Shown here: positions 40,776 through 51,272 of the stretch, one piece after another
How positions within the stretch are numbered: position 1 is the first letter of the stretch
Layout of the letters: the number at the start of each line of letters is the position of its first letter
Assembly: GCA_003427395.1 (NCBI GenBank)
Contig: BFEA01000639.1
Location: forward strand, 739,650 to 792,528
DNA: 52,879 nt
From: Chara braunii
Lineage: Eukaryota; Streptophyta; Charophyceae; Charales; Characeae
Reading direction: 5' to 3'
Position numbers and translations under genes: made by a program
Notes under the pieces: generated by a model
The model's database searches: none
Seen by the model: the letters and a program-made list of their open reading frames with translations, nothing else
Told to the model about the DNA's origin: nothing

Positions 40776-40779
40776 GGCG

Positions 40780-41410
40780 AAGAAGCTAGCCAACCCCATG
40801 AGAACAGGAGTCCCACAGAAAGGCACTCACTCCACTGCTCACCAAATGTGCGAAATGAGAATGAATGTTCCGCTAGAACATGGGACGATACCCCGACCAT
40901 ATTTTTTTATCTTTTGTGCATGTGGCAAGTAGTGGAGTGAGGCCCAGAGGCACTCCATGCCAGTGGTGTCCTGTCCGACTAGACAGGGGAACGATGGGGA
41001 AAAAAGAAAAGGAAATGCCTTGCTCCTCACAGCCCTAGTAACCGAGTAACAAAATAGCGCCGAGGAGGCTCTTGCTCTTCTGTGTACCGTTTCATATGAC
41101 ATTATATTTAAAATCATGGGTGCATTTTGGATGACACACTTAAATCGAGTCGAGAAAAGGGTGCAGTTTGTATGGTTTCCCTGATTTTGTCTCCTCTTTT
41201 TCCTTCTTTTTTCTTGCTTGAAATTCAAAATTCCATTACAGCCTCCTCTTTGTCTGAAGGAGTCTCCAAGGATAGTAATATAGCAAATGAGAGCTCAAAG
41301 GGTCCTAGTGTGAGTATTCTCTCTCTCTTTTTCTTTTGTGAAAAAGGGGAGTCCGACAGTCTTGAGGATATTATCATTATATCATTAACCTTAGGATTAT
41401 ACTAAGGCGG
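40780..41410. other. no gene recognised
   Basis: No recognisable protein or repeat. Open frames of 92 and 129 codons overlap on opposite strands without domains. Confidence 0.5.
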
Positions 41411-41416
41411 TACCAC

Positions 41417-41432
41417 AATACTCCTGTTCCAT

Positions 41433-41463
<31 letters not shown>

Positions 41464-41479
41464 TACTCCTGTTTCATTC
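41417..41479 (-). mobile_element. poly(T)-only insertion with 18-bp target duplication
   Basis: AATACTCCTGTTCCATTC (41417-41434) and AATACTCCTGTTTCATTC (41462-41479) differ at one base and enclose 27 nt: TTC followed by T only. This is an antisense poly(A) insertion without an element body. Confidence 0.9.
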
Positions 41480-41827
41480 AACATCTTCCATCATGTGATT
41501 TGGAACTTAGATCAGTTTTTCAATCGCTGAAAGAACACAAAAGTCACTGTAACAGTTATGGGTATGATCAACCATCCAGATCTCTGGCTTTGGGTGGGTC
41601 ACCTTCACACACATGGACATGTGGGTTACACATGGGATGTCTTGTCAATGAGCAGCCCTCCAAAAGAAGGAAAGATCCACTGGTGGACTTGGCTATCCAT
41701 TATATGTCGCGATGGGATGCCAAACCAACCTCTCTGGTGTGTCAGGCCCTTACAATTAGACCACCAGTACCTTTCCCCTCTTGAAAAACAAATGCGGGCG
41801 GGTTCGGCACTACGTGCGGGAAACGGC

Positions 41828-42108
41828 TCCTTTTTTTTTTTTTTTTTTTTTTTTTTAAACCGCTCCATCTATTGGTGGGGAGCAACACCTGCTGGAAACC
41901 GGGTCCAGCATCCCACAAATACAACCATATCCTCACAAATAGGCACCAACTGGGAACCGGGCCCGGCGTCCCATAACAGACACGTTCAGAAAATTCATCA
42001 GAAAGTTCCATGAAAATAAGGCTAGAAAGCTACTAAGAATTTAGAGCTGCTTCTTTTTGAAAGTTAAGATACCGGGGCCATTACCCGGCTTTGACTCAGA
42101 GATATTGG
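41828..42108 (-). mobile_element. short retroposon S, antisense, duplicated module
   Basis: T tract (41831-41856), GCTCCATCTATTGGTGGGG, CTGGAAACCGGGTCCAGCAT, then a second module CTGGGAACCGGGCCCGGCGT about 50 bp on, then after about 100 bp of other sequence ATACCGGGGCCATTACCCGG (42069 onward). So the modules follow the same order as in the tail of LINE C at 13.0-13.16 kb, and the piece could be a 5'-truncated LINE tail. A target duplication was not found. Confidence 0.8.
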
Positions 42109-42109
42109 A

Positions 42110-42960
42110 ACAACTTCAGACATGTCTACAACAATCTTCATGATTTAAGCAGACCCCCCAATCAATCCCCTTGTCCCTACTCCAGCAAGACTTACTGCAG
42201 CAGAGCCACCATCTCTGCTGCTGCTGTGCTCTCTTCCCATCCTACCAGCTAGCCCACTCACTAGTAGGACGCGTGACACCCCGCCATCTTTTTTCCAGAG
42301 GACTACAAATGCCACAGTTCTGTCTTCGTCATCGAAAGGGAGGTCCCGGAAAGTCAACAAGTGCAATAGTTTTGTCTTTGTCATCGAAGGGGAGGTCCCT
42401 GATCACCCTCCCCAACTCCATCCTAGCAAAGGGTTCGAAGGACCATATCCTCAGCACGAGCCAGACACAATCCTCATCCTGCAATCTCCTGCCCCCTAGG
42501 AGATTCCAGTCTCCGTCTTCAAGAGAGCAAGCCAGTACTGCCTGAAGCCAATCGCACCAGAATGATCCCTCATCAGCTGGTGCCCATCTGACAACTTAAG
42601 CTGCCTGATGCCCCCCAGACAGCCCCGATGCAACCCTCTCTCCGTCCTCACAAAGAGTCATCTCGTGCCCTTTGCCCCCCTTCTTGGACAGATCCCCCGA
42701 CTCAACAGAACCGCCCCATATGAATCTACGAGATTTTTACAGTGAATTTTAGATGCCCTAATTAGGACCTTCGAAGTTGATTCATCCGACAAGAACCGAA
42801 ATCACCAAGGCCTTATTACCGGTAAAAAACTAATGAACATCACCCTCAGAAGCCTATTGAAAACAAGAGAGAATCAATTGGTTTGGAGCACCACAAAAGA
42901 CCGTGATACTGATCGATGCGAAGGAAAGTACAATAGGAAATTATTTTTGAATCGGGATTC
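42110..42960. other. no gene recognised
   Basis: One 124-codon plus-strand frame (42171-42545) has no recognisable domain. CATCGAAAGGGAGGTCCC and CATCGAAGGGGAGGTCCC (42330 and 42383) form a small direct repeat with period about 53. Confidence 0.5.
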
Positions 42961-42972
42961 AGAGATATAGGA

Positions 42973-43092
42973 TTCAAGAGTAGTTGGGAAATCTCTTTCA
43001 ATTTACCTGAGATGTCCAAAACGGACTCAGAATTCGAGAGTAGTTGGGGAGTCTCTTTCGATTTACCTGAGATGTCCAAAACCGGACTCATG
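42973..43092. repeat. tandem duplication, 2 x 60 bp
   Basis: GAGTAGTTGGGAAATCTCTT, TCAATTTACCTGAGATGTCC occurs at 42978 and with few changes at 43038, giving a period of exactly 60. Confidence 0.9.
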
Positions 43093-43099
43093 ATTGAAA

Positions 43100-44013
43100 A
43101 GAATCAGAAGTTTTAATAGGACAAAATCCCTATCGCTCGTCACAAAAGCGCCTAAGAACAATGAATTTGAGCAACTACGCGAGGGATACTATAGAGAAAG
43201 AAATTCCAATTGATTAAGAATTTTTTCAAACAGCTCAGAAACAATCAAGATTCACTAAAATTGGGAAAGTCTGAATTAGATCGTCAATGAATGATCATCA
43301 AGGATTACGAATGAAAAAAGGCAGAAAAACCAGACAGGTGATATAAGGAGTAAAATTCAAAGAGGGCGGCCCAACGATAGACCCAACAAAGCGAGCATCA
43401 AGAATAACCCTCCTCCCCTACTTCCTCAACCCACCAACTTACCTTATCCTCCTCAAACCCTACCCCTCCGTCTCCGGGGGAGACGTGACACCCCTCCACT
43501 GCTAGCCTCTAAGGCTCAAGGCAACACTAGCACCCAAGACCTACACGGCCATCGTTAGTCCCCAAAAACCGATGACAGTGCAGCCTGTCCTCAGCAAACC
43601 TGCTGGTAAGTCGCTACAGGGGGTTTAAGCCTCCATAAACCATTACTACCCTACTGAGGAAGAGGGGAGGCACCTCCCAACCTGACCGAAGGAGAAGAGC
43701 ACCTCATGCCCATACCGATCCTGAAGAGGAGAGCGAAATCACCATCACTTAATACGCCCTCCCTCCAACTCACAGTACCTCCCCTCCCCGTCACTTGTCG
43801 AGTCCACCATCACCTTCCCGCACACCGCAGCCCACTCCGTCATCCCTTCGTTACCATCGGCGCCCGTATGCTTCTAACGTCATACCTCCCGCCATCGCTC
43901 ACGCACAGCTCCCACCCCAACGCAGGTTCCCTTCCATTCCCTTGCAAAGCCGCCCATACAAAACTTCAAAGTTCGCTGCCGTCCCGCCATGCTCCATCCT
44001 CGTTCCCGACATG
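43100..44013. other. no gene recognised
   Basis: AT-rich to 43370, then C-rich and Ser/Pro-biased. The 135-codon frame at 43706-44113 has no domain and depends on base composition. I see nothing else. Confidence 0.5.
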
Positions 44014-44141
44014 CGCCACGCTACTGCCAAGCCGAACCGCGCCTTGTGAACGCACTAACCGGGCCGCCGACCCGCTGCGCCGTGCTGTTGCCAAGCCGAA
44101 ACGCGCCGTGTGAACGCACTAGCTGGGCCGGGAAACGGCTC
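44014..44141. repeat. tandem duplication, 2 x 64 bp
   Basis: CGCCACGCTACTGCCAAGCC, GAACCGCGCC, GTGAACGCACTAACCGGGCC starts at 44014 and recurs with changes at 44078. Most differences are transitions. Confidence 0.85.
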
Positions 44142-44451
44142 GTGGCGCCGGCCAAGAAGAGGCCTGCGCCGCTTTGTGTTTTTTGGCGCGCAGGTCCATT
44201 TTAGGCTTGGCACCGATAGCAGAGAAAGTCAATCTTCGCTTCAATCTGGTATGAAGTAGCCTTTTGTGCGCTGAGCAACAAACAGCTCGCGAGGTTGAAA
44301 CAGGCTGCTGCCGCCTATCTAATAATATGGAAAAACAACCATGCGGACATCCACTGCATTGGATGCCTGGCCTGGGAAATCTTAATCCAGCCAAGATCCA
44401 AGGGCGGCCTGGGCATCATAGACCTGGGCCAAGAAATCAAAGCTCTCATCC

Positions 44452-44615
44452 TTTTTTTTTCTTTTTTTTTTTCGGTAAAACATCTTGTTGGTGGGATGAC
44501 CACTTGAGTAGGTGATAAGAGCATCCTCCTCAAGTAGTCTCCCTACTGGAGGGCTCCATCTATTCGCGGGGAGCAGCACTTGCTGGAAATGGGGTCTAGC
44601 GTCTCAGTAGTAAAT
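44452..44615 (-). mobile_element. short retroposon S, antisense, in LINE D
   Basis: T-rich tract (44452-44472), TCGGTAAAACATCTTG, then the GGTGATAAGAGCATCC hairpin (ACTTGAG 44502-44508 with CTCAAGT 44529-44535), then GGGCTCCATCTATTCGCGGG, GAGCAGCACTTGCTGG and GGGGTCTAGCGTCTC. All three parts (two tail modules and the hairpin) are present. LINE D homology stops before it and resumes downstream. No target duplication identified. Confidence 0.82.
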
Positions 44616-45691
44616 ACTGTTTCTCTTCTGATCAGGATGCTGCTGGGCCATACACACGAATTGAGATAGCTTGCCTTGCTCCTCCATCAGATCCGGCCCA
44701 CCCAGTGAACTTGCTTCAGTGGGTGATCAACCGCCAGGACTATCCATGCCTGCCCCGGGGTCGACTCAGACACAAGCCCGGCTGCCGGGCAAGATGGGAC
44801 CTGCGCATGGGGCCACCGTGGCCTGCAATGCTACGACTGTGAAAAGACCAGGGCCCTAGGTGGCGACCCACACCGCTAATGTGGCAAGAGATATGGCATC
44901 GGCCGCTATTCGGCCACCCCCGGCTCTTGGACCACACACTGTCAGGGGGGGTGCCCTTCTCCCTCCACCGCAGATCTAAATGGCTGAGGTGGGTAGAAAA
45001 AGGCATATATACCTGTGGGACGTTTGCTCCGCCAACTGGCACTCCGAAGAAATGATAAGAGCCCAGGCAGGCCCCCTATCTGCAAGAGCTCCAATAGGCG
45101 GTTCTGCTAGCCTGGACCAGGGCCCTGGGGGAAGGCCCCACCATCAGCAGAGGGGACTGGGTGGTGCACATGGACTCCCTATAGCTTCCCATGACGGGTT
45201 ACAAGGTAGAACAGCTAACCCTGCCTCTCTGCACCTGAAGGCCTTCTGTCCAGCACTCCCGGGGGAAAGGGAGCCAACACTCCACTGCGAGGAGGACTTG
45301 GATAGCCAGAGCCTGGCTTCCTGCCTTATCAGAGTACAGGTAGTGGAAGATAAAAAGGACACGTTTTACTTATACGAGCCCACTACCCCCCTGTCGCAAC
45401 TACCGTTCGACCTGGTGGAATGGGAATGGCACTGGGGGACGTTGAGGACAATTTATCCATGCCAATACACCGTCAAGAAAGGGTACAGGGCAACACACAC
45501 ACCCATCCCGGTCATGGACAATACACTCTGGTGATGGGAAAGGGATTCTCCCCTGAAACCAGCAGATCCCCAGTTTTTCAAATGCCATTGGTCTTCCTTC
45601 TCCCAAATCAGGCCAACCAAGTTGAACCAACCACAGAGCCCTCCAGTGGCAGATCATCCACAAATGCCTGCCCACCTTCGATTGGCTGACA

Positions 45692-46042
45692 GTGAGAACT
45701 GACCTGGAACAAAAGGGGCTGCACTCTCCATTGTGCTCTTATTGTGAGCTGATCCCTCCTAGGAAACATGCGACCTTGGGACACTGGCTCCTGGACTGCC
45801 CCATGGTTGTGCGGCTCTGGAACTGGTGGGACACTGCCTGGCACTACCTGACAGACCAGCACTTCCCCTGGAATGTGCAGACAGTCCTGTTTGGGCCCTC
45901 CCAGCACATGGGACCCACTGGTCACCGTTCACGCTCAATCTGTTTTCATACTCCTGCCTCCGCACTTATTACAAAGTGTCAATATACTTTTATTGCATTT
46001 TTGAACTCGGTGGACGAGGTATGCTCATACCATCACTTCTAA
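45692..46042 (+). pseudogene. LINE D zf-RVT module and C-terminal end
   Basis: A 116-codon frame with MRTDLEQKGLHSPLCSYCEL, IPPRKHATLGHWLLDCPMVV, RLWNWWDTAWHYLT. Cys-x2-Cys, then His, then Cys, and a Trp-rich end match the zf-RVT of LINE B and LINE E. The region just upstream in another frame gives LQWQIIHKCLPTFDWL, the usual lead-in. It is probably close to the natural end of ORF2. Confidence 0.87.
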
Positions 46043-46109
46043 CTGTTGAGGAGGGGGTTTTCCAAAAAAAAAAAAAAAAAAAGGAATATGCTGATACTAT
46101 GTTTGTTTT

Positions 46110-46500
46110 TTGCCCTTTTTTTTTTTTTTCTTCACAATTCATCATTTCCATTATATGCTGGAAAACGGTTCCCCCCCCGAGTGACATTTAGCAGAGACTG
46201 CTGATGTTCATAGGGGGTGGGGACCGGAGGGGAGGCACAGTGACTGGCCCATCGAAGCAGCTCAGTCCTGATGCTACCGGCTGACCCCTGGCCGGTATCG
46301 CCCACCTGCTGTAGCAGGTATCACAACTGCTGGTGGGTGCAGCTCCCGCATGTTCCCTCGTTGGAGGCTTGAGCACGGATGTGGCTGCTACGGGGTTCCC
46401 CGTAATACTATAATGACAATAAAAAAGGCCTGACAGGCCGTCCTGTCCAGATTTGACAGGTAATTGAATTGGTTGCGCTTAAAGAATTAGCCTTTTTAAA
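46110..46500. other. no gene; short palindromes
   Basis: T run at 46117-46130, then GC-rich sequence with the small palindrome CACCTGCTGTAGCAGGTAT (46299-46317). Nothing recognisable otherwise. Confidence 0.5.
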
Positions 46501-46504
46501 AAAC

Positions 46505-47775
46505 AAAACGGGTCCAGCGTCCCTTACATATGAATCGCAGCCATACGGGGCTGGGAAAGGCACTCCCGACCAATCCCATCCTCGACTGCAACCAAAATCC
46601 AACGAAAACAAATCGAACCCCAGCTACCACCAACCAAGCCAAAGCCAATCAAAAAGTACTCAAACCCTAACTACTACTACCCAATCATTGGGAAACAAGC
46701 ACAGTTTAAGATCACTCAGAACCCTAGCTACCAGTAACCAACCATTAAGAACCAGGCACAATTCAAAAGTTCAATCGTAATATCACTAACCTTCAAACCA
46801 ACTAATCGGAGTACCATCCCCAATACCTAGTAATTGCTCACAATTACAATTCGTTTTAAGAACACCATCTCTATTTTCGTTTTCCAATATTCCAATTAAT
46901 ATCCCTCAATCAGTAGACTGCCACCAGCAATTCCAAGCACCAACTGCTATCTAAATTCCTCAATTGCTCTATCTTTATCTACCCACGTATCTACTTTCTA
47001 AGTCTTCAAACCCTAGCTGTCATGCTAACACTGATTAATACTCCCAACCTCAAAACAGAAAGAACAACACAACACAAGCAACCATAAAAGGTAGCAAAAC
47101 AACATCAAACCCTAGATGCCAACCCCAATATTTAGCCAGTAAAATTGCAATCAACATTCTGTCGAAAAATTCACGGACAATACCCTGCGTCTCATCGCGC
47201 CCGAAGCAGGAACATCAGCAACCATGGACAACCCTGATCGCGGCTTGAAGCCCATTGTCATCGAAGGTGGGCAATACCGGTTACAGTATGAAGTCCGATG
47301 TCTTTCTCCCGGAAGTCGGCGTTTGATAGATGCACTCGTGTCCTCATCTCCAGCTTCTCGCCCAGAAAAGTTGCAACAGCACTGGCAGGTCAACCGTTTT
47401 TCGTATCTATAATCAGAGGGCAAAGCCCCTGATCAGGTGATAATACTGATATGCACGATGCATAGATCCTGCCCGCTGACCGACCCCACATCTCCCCCTT
47501 CCTTCCTCGGTCAAACTAGGATTACCGACTGTCGTCGGCCAAGACCAGTCATGGCAGGTGCATGGTTATGCCCCCTTGAAGTGGTGTCCACCTCAGCGCC
47601 CAGAGCGCCTCTCCGCTCCCACCATTCCCAACAGCAAGCTCTGGCTAGGCGCAGCCAATTTCACTACACCTGTGTGATCCCCCCGCTGCCTGCGCGTCGC
47701 AGTGACGGTGCGTTAGCGCAGCATTACCGCTGCGCTAACGCACCTCCCATTCCCACCTAAAAAAAAATAATAAAA
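46505..47775 (+). repeat. dispersed 1.3-kb repeat R2, copy 2
   Basis: Matches 8425-9780 in order: CGGGTCCAGCGTCCCTTACA, TATGAATCGCAGCCATACGG, CACTCCCGACCAATCCCATC, AACCCTAACTACTACTACCC, GGCACAATTCAAA, GCCCCTGATCAGGTGATAAT, CCTGCCCGCTGACCG, GGATTACCGACTG. It ends in an A-rich tract (47760-47791), so this copy may have been retroposed. Directly before it are AAAAAACAAAACG bases rather than the LINE tail. Confidence 0.75.
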
Positions 47776-47799
47776 AAATAAAAAAAAAATCCAACATGG

Positions 47800-48490
47800 G
47801 TTGTGACTTGAACGTACTTATCCCTTTGTTTTATTGACCACCACGGTGACCATCTTCAATCCTCGTTTTCCTGTGGCACAGACTTGTGGTGCACAAAACG
47901 TTCAACTTTTTGAAAACAAACTGCATCTTGGGTGCCACCACCAGCCAAGAGGTCGAAGAAGCCAGACCCCCAAGAAAATGTGATTGGGGGCAAATTCACC
48001 AATTCAGAAAAAAATGGCATGTAAAAGGTAGCGGTTGTTCAAGGGAGGATTTCTAGAATTATGCATGCCATCCTTGACCAGTGGCCATGCTCGTCAAAAT
48101 TCTCTTTAAATTATGGTTTCAATTTCTGTTTTTATTTATAATGAAAACACCAAGGGGAGACAGACCTTCATCAGGACAGGATAGGAGACCAGACCTGAAT
48201 CAGATGAAGGACTGACTGTACTGGTGATTCCCAATTTCCCATCTTATTCGTGAGGAATGTCATGTGCTGAGCTGGGAACTATTCTCAGCGTCCATAATAC
48301 ATTTTCGTGGAATCTCAAACTTTGGGTGCTCCATTTACATGTGTGTACCATTCAGCTACATTGGAGCGTTCCTTGTTCTTTTTTTCCTTTTCTTTTGTGT
48401 CAGCTTTGTCTGTTGCTTGGGCTGGGTGCCTTTTCTCCTTTTGCCTTTTTTCTGTTTGTCAAATTTGTCCCTTTCTTGCTGGGGCTGAGT
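47800..48490. other. no gene recognised
   Basis: Three overlapping plus-strand frames (48257-48616) are Phe/Cys/Leu-rich because of T-rich sequence. No signal, domain or repeat supports them. Confidence 0.5.
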
Positions 48491-48500
48491 CTCTCTAGCT

Positions 48501-48620
48501 GCGTTGAGTTTCCTCAACGTCCGAATCTGGACGTGTTTGTGGAGATGTGCAGAAATAGCGTTGAGTTTCCTCAGCCGCACATCTCCACAAACACATCTAG
48601 GTTCGCGCCTTGTTGAAACT
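48501..48620. mobile_element. foldback element FB, short copy
   Basis: Arms 48522-48550 and 48577-48605 pair (CGAATCTGGACGTGTTTGTG with CACAAACACATCTAGGTTCG). The string GCGTTGAGTTTCCTCA is repeated directly at 48501 and 48558. The arm motif (CTGAATCTGGA, GTGTTTGTGGA) is the inner part of the other two FB copies. Confidence 0.8.
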
Positions 48621-48687
48621 CCATGCTGGTTGTGGGCCTTGGCCCCTGAACAGTCATTTTACTCTCTCTTTATTATTTTGTCAGTTA

Positions 48688-48693
48688 TTATGT

Positions 48694-48725
<32 letters not shown>

Positions 48726-48748
48726 TTTTTTTTTTTTATGTGAGATTT
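48688..48748 (-). mobile_element. T-rich-only insertion with 13-bp target duplication
   Basis: TTATGTGAGATTT stands at 48688-48700 and 48736-48748. The 35 nt between are T with three A residues only. It fits an antisense poly(A) insertion without an element body. Confidence 0.85.
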
Positions 48749-48846
48749 CTGGAACCGAGAGATCCCAACAAATGTCAACCAAGGATCAGACGTCTCTACA
48801 ATTGGACCTTCCTATTTAGGAAACCAGCCAGTTCTTCACAGACTAA

Positions 48847-49014
48847 GGGCGAGGTCCCACTAGCAAAGAGGATTGGATTGAACATCTGAATCTGGAATTG
48901 TTTGTGGAAAGATGCACAATGTAGAGATTGAACTGCTTTTCAGCATCTCTGCTTAAAACACGTCCAGATTCAGGGTACCTATCCAACCCTCTTTGCTAGT
49001 GGGACCTCACCCCA
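48847..49014. mobile_element. foldback element FB, copy 2
   Basis: Left end GGGCGAGGTCCCACTAGCAA, AGAGGATTGGATTGAACATC, TGAATCTGGA; right end, on the other strand, GGGGTGAGGTCCCACTAGCA, AAGAGGGTTGGATAGGTACC, CTGAATCTGGA. The best-preserved FB copy, with arms of roughly 60 bp around a short AT-rich loop. No coding capacity. Confidence 0.87.
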
Positions 49015-49019
49015 GGGGC

Positions 49020-49540
49020 CAACAAGGATTGTCTGTCAGACAGACTGTCATCATCATCATCATGAGCTTGATTTTTTTTTTTTTTTTTTTTTTTTCAATG
49101 ATGCACTTGTTGCAGCACCTACCCAAATCAAAGAATATTAAATATCCTTTCAAATGCCATCATGAGGTTCCGGCAGGAGCTGGCCCTATGTGGGACCGAA
49201 TGGTACACCGAGGGCCATGTCCCACTTCTTGAGGTTTTGTTCTGGTTTCGAGTGTACATGGCTCCTTGCCATCCGATCTGAAAATCTCACGGCCCTGGTG
49301 TGGCCACATTGGAAAATACACGAAACGGAAACTAAACCCCCGCTAGTGGGTCAAGGCCCCGAGTCTCATGCACCGTTAATCATAAGCCGGCCCGTGTTGG
49401 AATCCTCGTGGAATCAGATGAATGAAATAACTCTCAATGACATGAAGGCCGGTCAGTTTGCCCATGATGAACTGACCTATGATACCTCACGGTCATCATC
49501 GGCCACTTAAAAAAGAAACGGGCCCGTGTGCTTGAATGAA
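49020..49540. other. no gene; isolated CCCACTAGC end motif
   Basis: A 106-codon frame at 49190-49510 has no recognisable domain. A T run lies at 49073-49095. At 49342-49366 the sequence CCGCTAGTGGGTCAAGGCCC repeats the terminal motif of the elements at 50.4 and 51.1 kb, so a decayed copy may lie here. Confidence 0.5.
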
Positions 49541-49542
49541 AC

Positions 49543-49582
49543 AGGCCTGTGTAAAAAAAAAAAAAAAAAAAAAGGCCTGTGT
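49543..49582 (+). mobile_element. poly(A)-only insertion with 10-bp target duplication
   Basis: AGGCCTGTGT (49543-49552 and 49573-49582) flanks 20 A residues and nothing else. The surroundings also contain an older, diverged direct repeat (CCGTGTGCTTGAATGAAACA and CTGTGTGTCTGAATGGTACA), so a local duplication contributes, but the exact 10-bp copies at the tract edges fit a target duplication. Confidence 0.75.
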
Positions 49583-49671
49583 GTCTGAATGGTACACACA
49601 TCAAGCTGTTGATGAGCTACCCAACTGTGGGTTCAAAGACTGAAGGAATCAGATGGATAAAAATATTATGG

Positions 49672-49758
49672 ATTATTTTTAATTTTTAATTTTTAATTTT
49701 TAATTTTTAATTTTTAATTTTTAATTTTTAATTTTTAATTTTTAATTTTTAATTTTTA
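49672..49758. repeat. satellite-like (AATTTTT)n, about 12 units
   Basis: Perfect 7-bp period of AATTTTT over about 85 bp. Confidence 0.95.
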
Positions 49759-49956
49759 ATATTTTGTTTTACAAAAAAACAACTTTGCATTAGATTAGAA
49801 AGGAAGGGGAAGGCCGAGAATCTGTCCACAAACCACCCGGAAGAATATGGATAAAAATATTGACATGTGCAACACGGCTTGGAAAAAGAAGAGAAAAAAA
49901 AGTATGTAACAGAATGAAGAAAGAAGCAGCACACAATATGATAGCTTGTTCATTCC

Positions 49957-50040
49957 TTTTTTTTTTTTTTTTTTTTTTTTTAACAAGGGCTCTGTGCCCA
50001 AGGCTCATATTATAAATTTGAATACACCACAGGGGGAAGG
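49957..50040 (-). mobile_element. short retroposon, second architecture, antisense 3' end
   Basis: T tract (49958-49981) followed by AACAAGGGCTCTGTGCCCAA, GGCTCATATT. On the minus strand this reads GAGCCTTGGGCACAGAGCCC, TTGTT, poly(A), the 3' end of the element at 40520-40634. No target duplication was found. Confidence 0.8.
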
Positions 50041-50309
50041 ATTAACTCACGCCTCTTCCCATTAGGGCTGGAAGAGCCTCGGCCACTGCTCCCATAGAGA
50101 CAGCTTCCCTGTACAACAAGAATGAAGATTTGAGCGCTGAGCATTGATTGCTTCCCCAGGAGGGAAGGATTAACTCACGCCCATGGACAATCGACTTCTG
50201 CCCTACTACACTGAACCACCAATGATCAGTCCCTACAATGCAAGATTTCGGGGGGCATTTAGCGCGGCAAAGCAATCGAGCACATCCCAGGTCCCAGTCA
50301 CAAACCCTA

Positions 50310-50360
50310 ATTGATTTTTTTTATTTATATTTATATTTATATTTTTATTTTTTTGTTGGG
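50310..50360. repeat. (TTTATA)n-like tract
   Basis: AT-only tract with TTATATTTATATTTATATTT, then TTTTTATTTTTTTG. Confidence 0.85.
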
Positions 50361-50369
50361 GCTTTTACT

Positions 50370-50390
50370 TAGCAAGGTGATAAGAGCATC
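50370..50390 (+). repeat. GATAAGAGCA hairpin site cut by element boundary
   Basis: GCAAGGTGATAAGAGCATCC ends at the left border of the inverted-repeat element at 50393. The flanking stem seen at other sites is missing, as if the element had landed in it. Confidence 0.55.
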
Positions 50391-50392
50391 CT

Positions 50393-51095
50393 CCCCAGGG
50401 GCCTGGACCCACTAGCAAGGTATTCTACCACGCCGTTCAGGATTTCGATCACGTGTGGCACCGAGTGACTCAGTACGGCCGTCAAATAGATCGGATCTCG
50501 ACGGCCTGGTAGTTTCCGAGCGGGGACTGTAAAGATGCCCACCTCCCGTCCAATGAGATGCGTCGAAAAAAAAAATAAAATGAAGTTGCACTAACTTGGA
50601 CATGATAGCTCGTGGCTTTGCATGGGCGGGAAGTCTGGATTTTATGGGCTCTAAAGGGGGGGGGGGGGATTTCCAGGCTTCGTTTTTTTTTTTTTTGGCT
50701 CTGAGAAATAGAACTTGAAATGTGAAATTCGAATATNGTGGTGCATCTGANAGGAACGCTTCCGCGTCTGTCGGATGGCCTGCTAAAGGCATCATGAGAT
50801 ACATCGCGAGGAATGTATCCCAATACCCGTTACTTGTTCATCCTCGTGAATGTGTTCGTGGACACATTTTATTGCCACGGTACATCACTAGAAGACTAGT
50901 TGAAGGAGATGGTACCAACCCATGAATTCGGGTGCACAGCTGTTCTTCATAGTTTTATGTGCTATTTCAATTCATTTTAAATCAGAAAACGATCCATTCA
51001 TGCAAATAAAAAATCACTTTGTATTTTCCAAAAAACCATAAAACTGTGTCACACGTCGTAGAATACTTCGCTAGTGGGTCCAGGCCCCAGGCGAG
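50393..51095. mobile_element. 0.7-kb terminal-inverted-repeat element
   Basis: Left CCAGGGGCCTGGACCCACTA, GCAAGGTATTCTACCACG; right, on the other strand, CCTGGGGCCTGGACCCACTA, GCGAAGTATTCTACGACG. Arms of about 40 bp. The GACCCACTAGC core is close to the end of the FB elements (GGTCCCACTAGC), so the two may be related. The interior (130-codon frames only) has no transposase. Two undetermined bases (50737, 50751) lie inside. Confidence 0.8.
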
Positions 51096-51145
51096 TCCTT
51101 TTTTTCTCTGTTTTCTTCCCCCTTCCCAAAACCATCTTGGAGGGG

Positions 51146-51185
51146 CCTATTCGAGGAGGTGATAGGAGCACCCTCTACAAATAGG
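51146..51185 (+). repeat. GGTGATAGGAGCACC hairpin site
   Basis: CCTATT (51146-51151) pairs with AATAGG (51180-51185) around GGTGATAGGAGCACCC. A tRNA-like sequence follows at once, with no GGGACGC or CCAATAGATGGAGC module. Confidence 0.6.
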
Positions 51186-51188
51186 ACC

Positions 51189-51272
51189 CCAGGCCTAGCT
51201 CAGTGGTTAGAGCACCGGTTGGAAATGCGCATTGTGGTATATGAAGTTGCGGGTTCGAAACTCCGCAGCCTC
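51189..51272 (+). tRNA. tRNA-Ser(GGA)-like sequence, probably SINE head or pseudogene
   Basis: The A box TAGCTCAGTGGTTAGAGCA (51196-51214) and B box GGTTCGAAACTCC (51252-51264) have normal tRNA spacing for a long-variable-arm tRNA. GGTTGGAAATGCGCATTGTG resembles the anticodon loop and long variable arm of tRNA-Ser(GGA). The acceptor (CAGGCC with AGCCT) pairs imperfectly and the T stem has an extra base, so a functional tRNA is unlikely. Such a sequence is typical of a SINE head with an RNA polymerase III promoter. Confidence 0.65.

Larger units (their letters stand above)
44228..46062 (+). mobile_element. LINE D: 3' third of an L1 ORF2
   Basis: Begins within the post-RT region (SIWYEVAFCALSNKQLARLK, then CLAWEILIQPRSKGGLGIID, LGQEIKALI), is split by a short retroposon (44452-44615), continues with SRGDWVVHMDSL-like, RVQVVEDKKDTFYLYEPTTP and LSQLPFDLVEWEW, and reaches the zf-RVT module at 45734-45799. 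A short A tract follows at 46063. It is a 5'-truncated copy of the same family as LINE B but more GC-rich. It keeps the Trp of CLAW that is TGA in LINE A and LINE B. Frame shifts occur, so it is not functional. Confidence 0.87.

Noticed and set aside
46019-46100. Retro-insertion with target duplication at the LINE D 3' end
   Set aside because: TATGCTCATACCATC and TATGCTGATACTATG flank a short insert with a 20-nt A tract, but three of 15 positions differ. Too weak to claim.
50737-50751. Two undetermined bases as biological signal
   Set aside because: Assembly uncertainty near homopolymers is the simple explanation.
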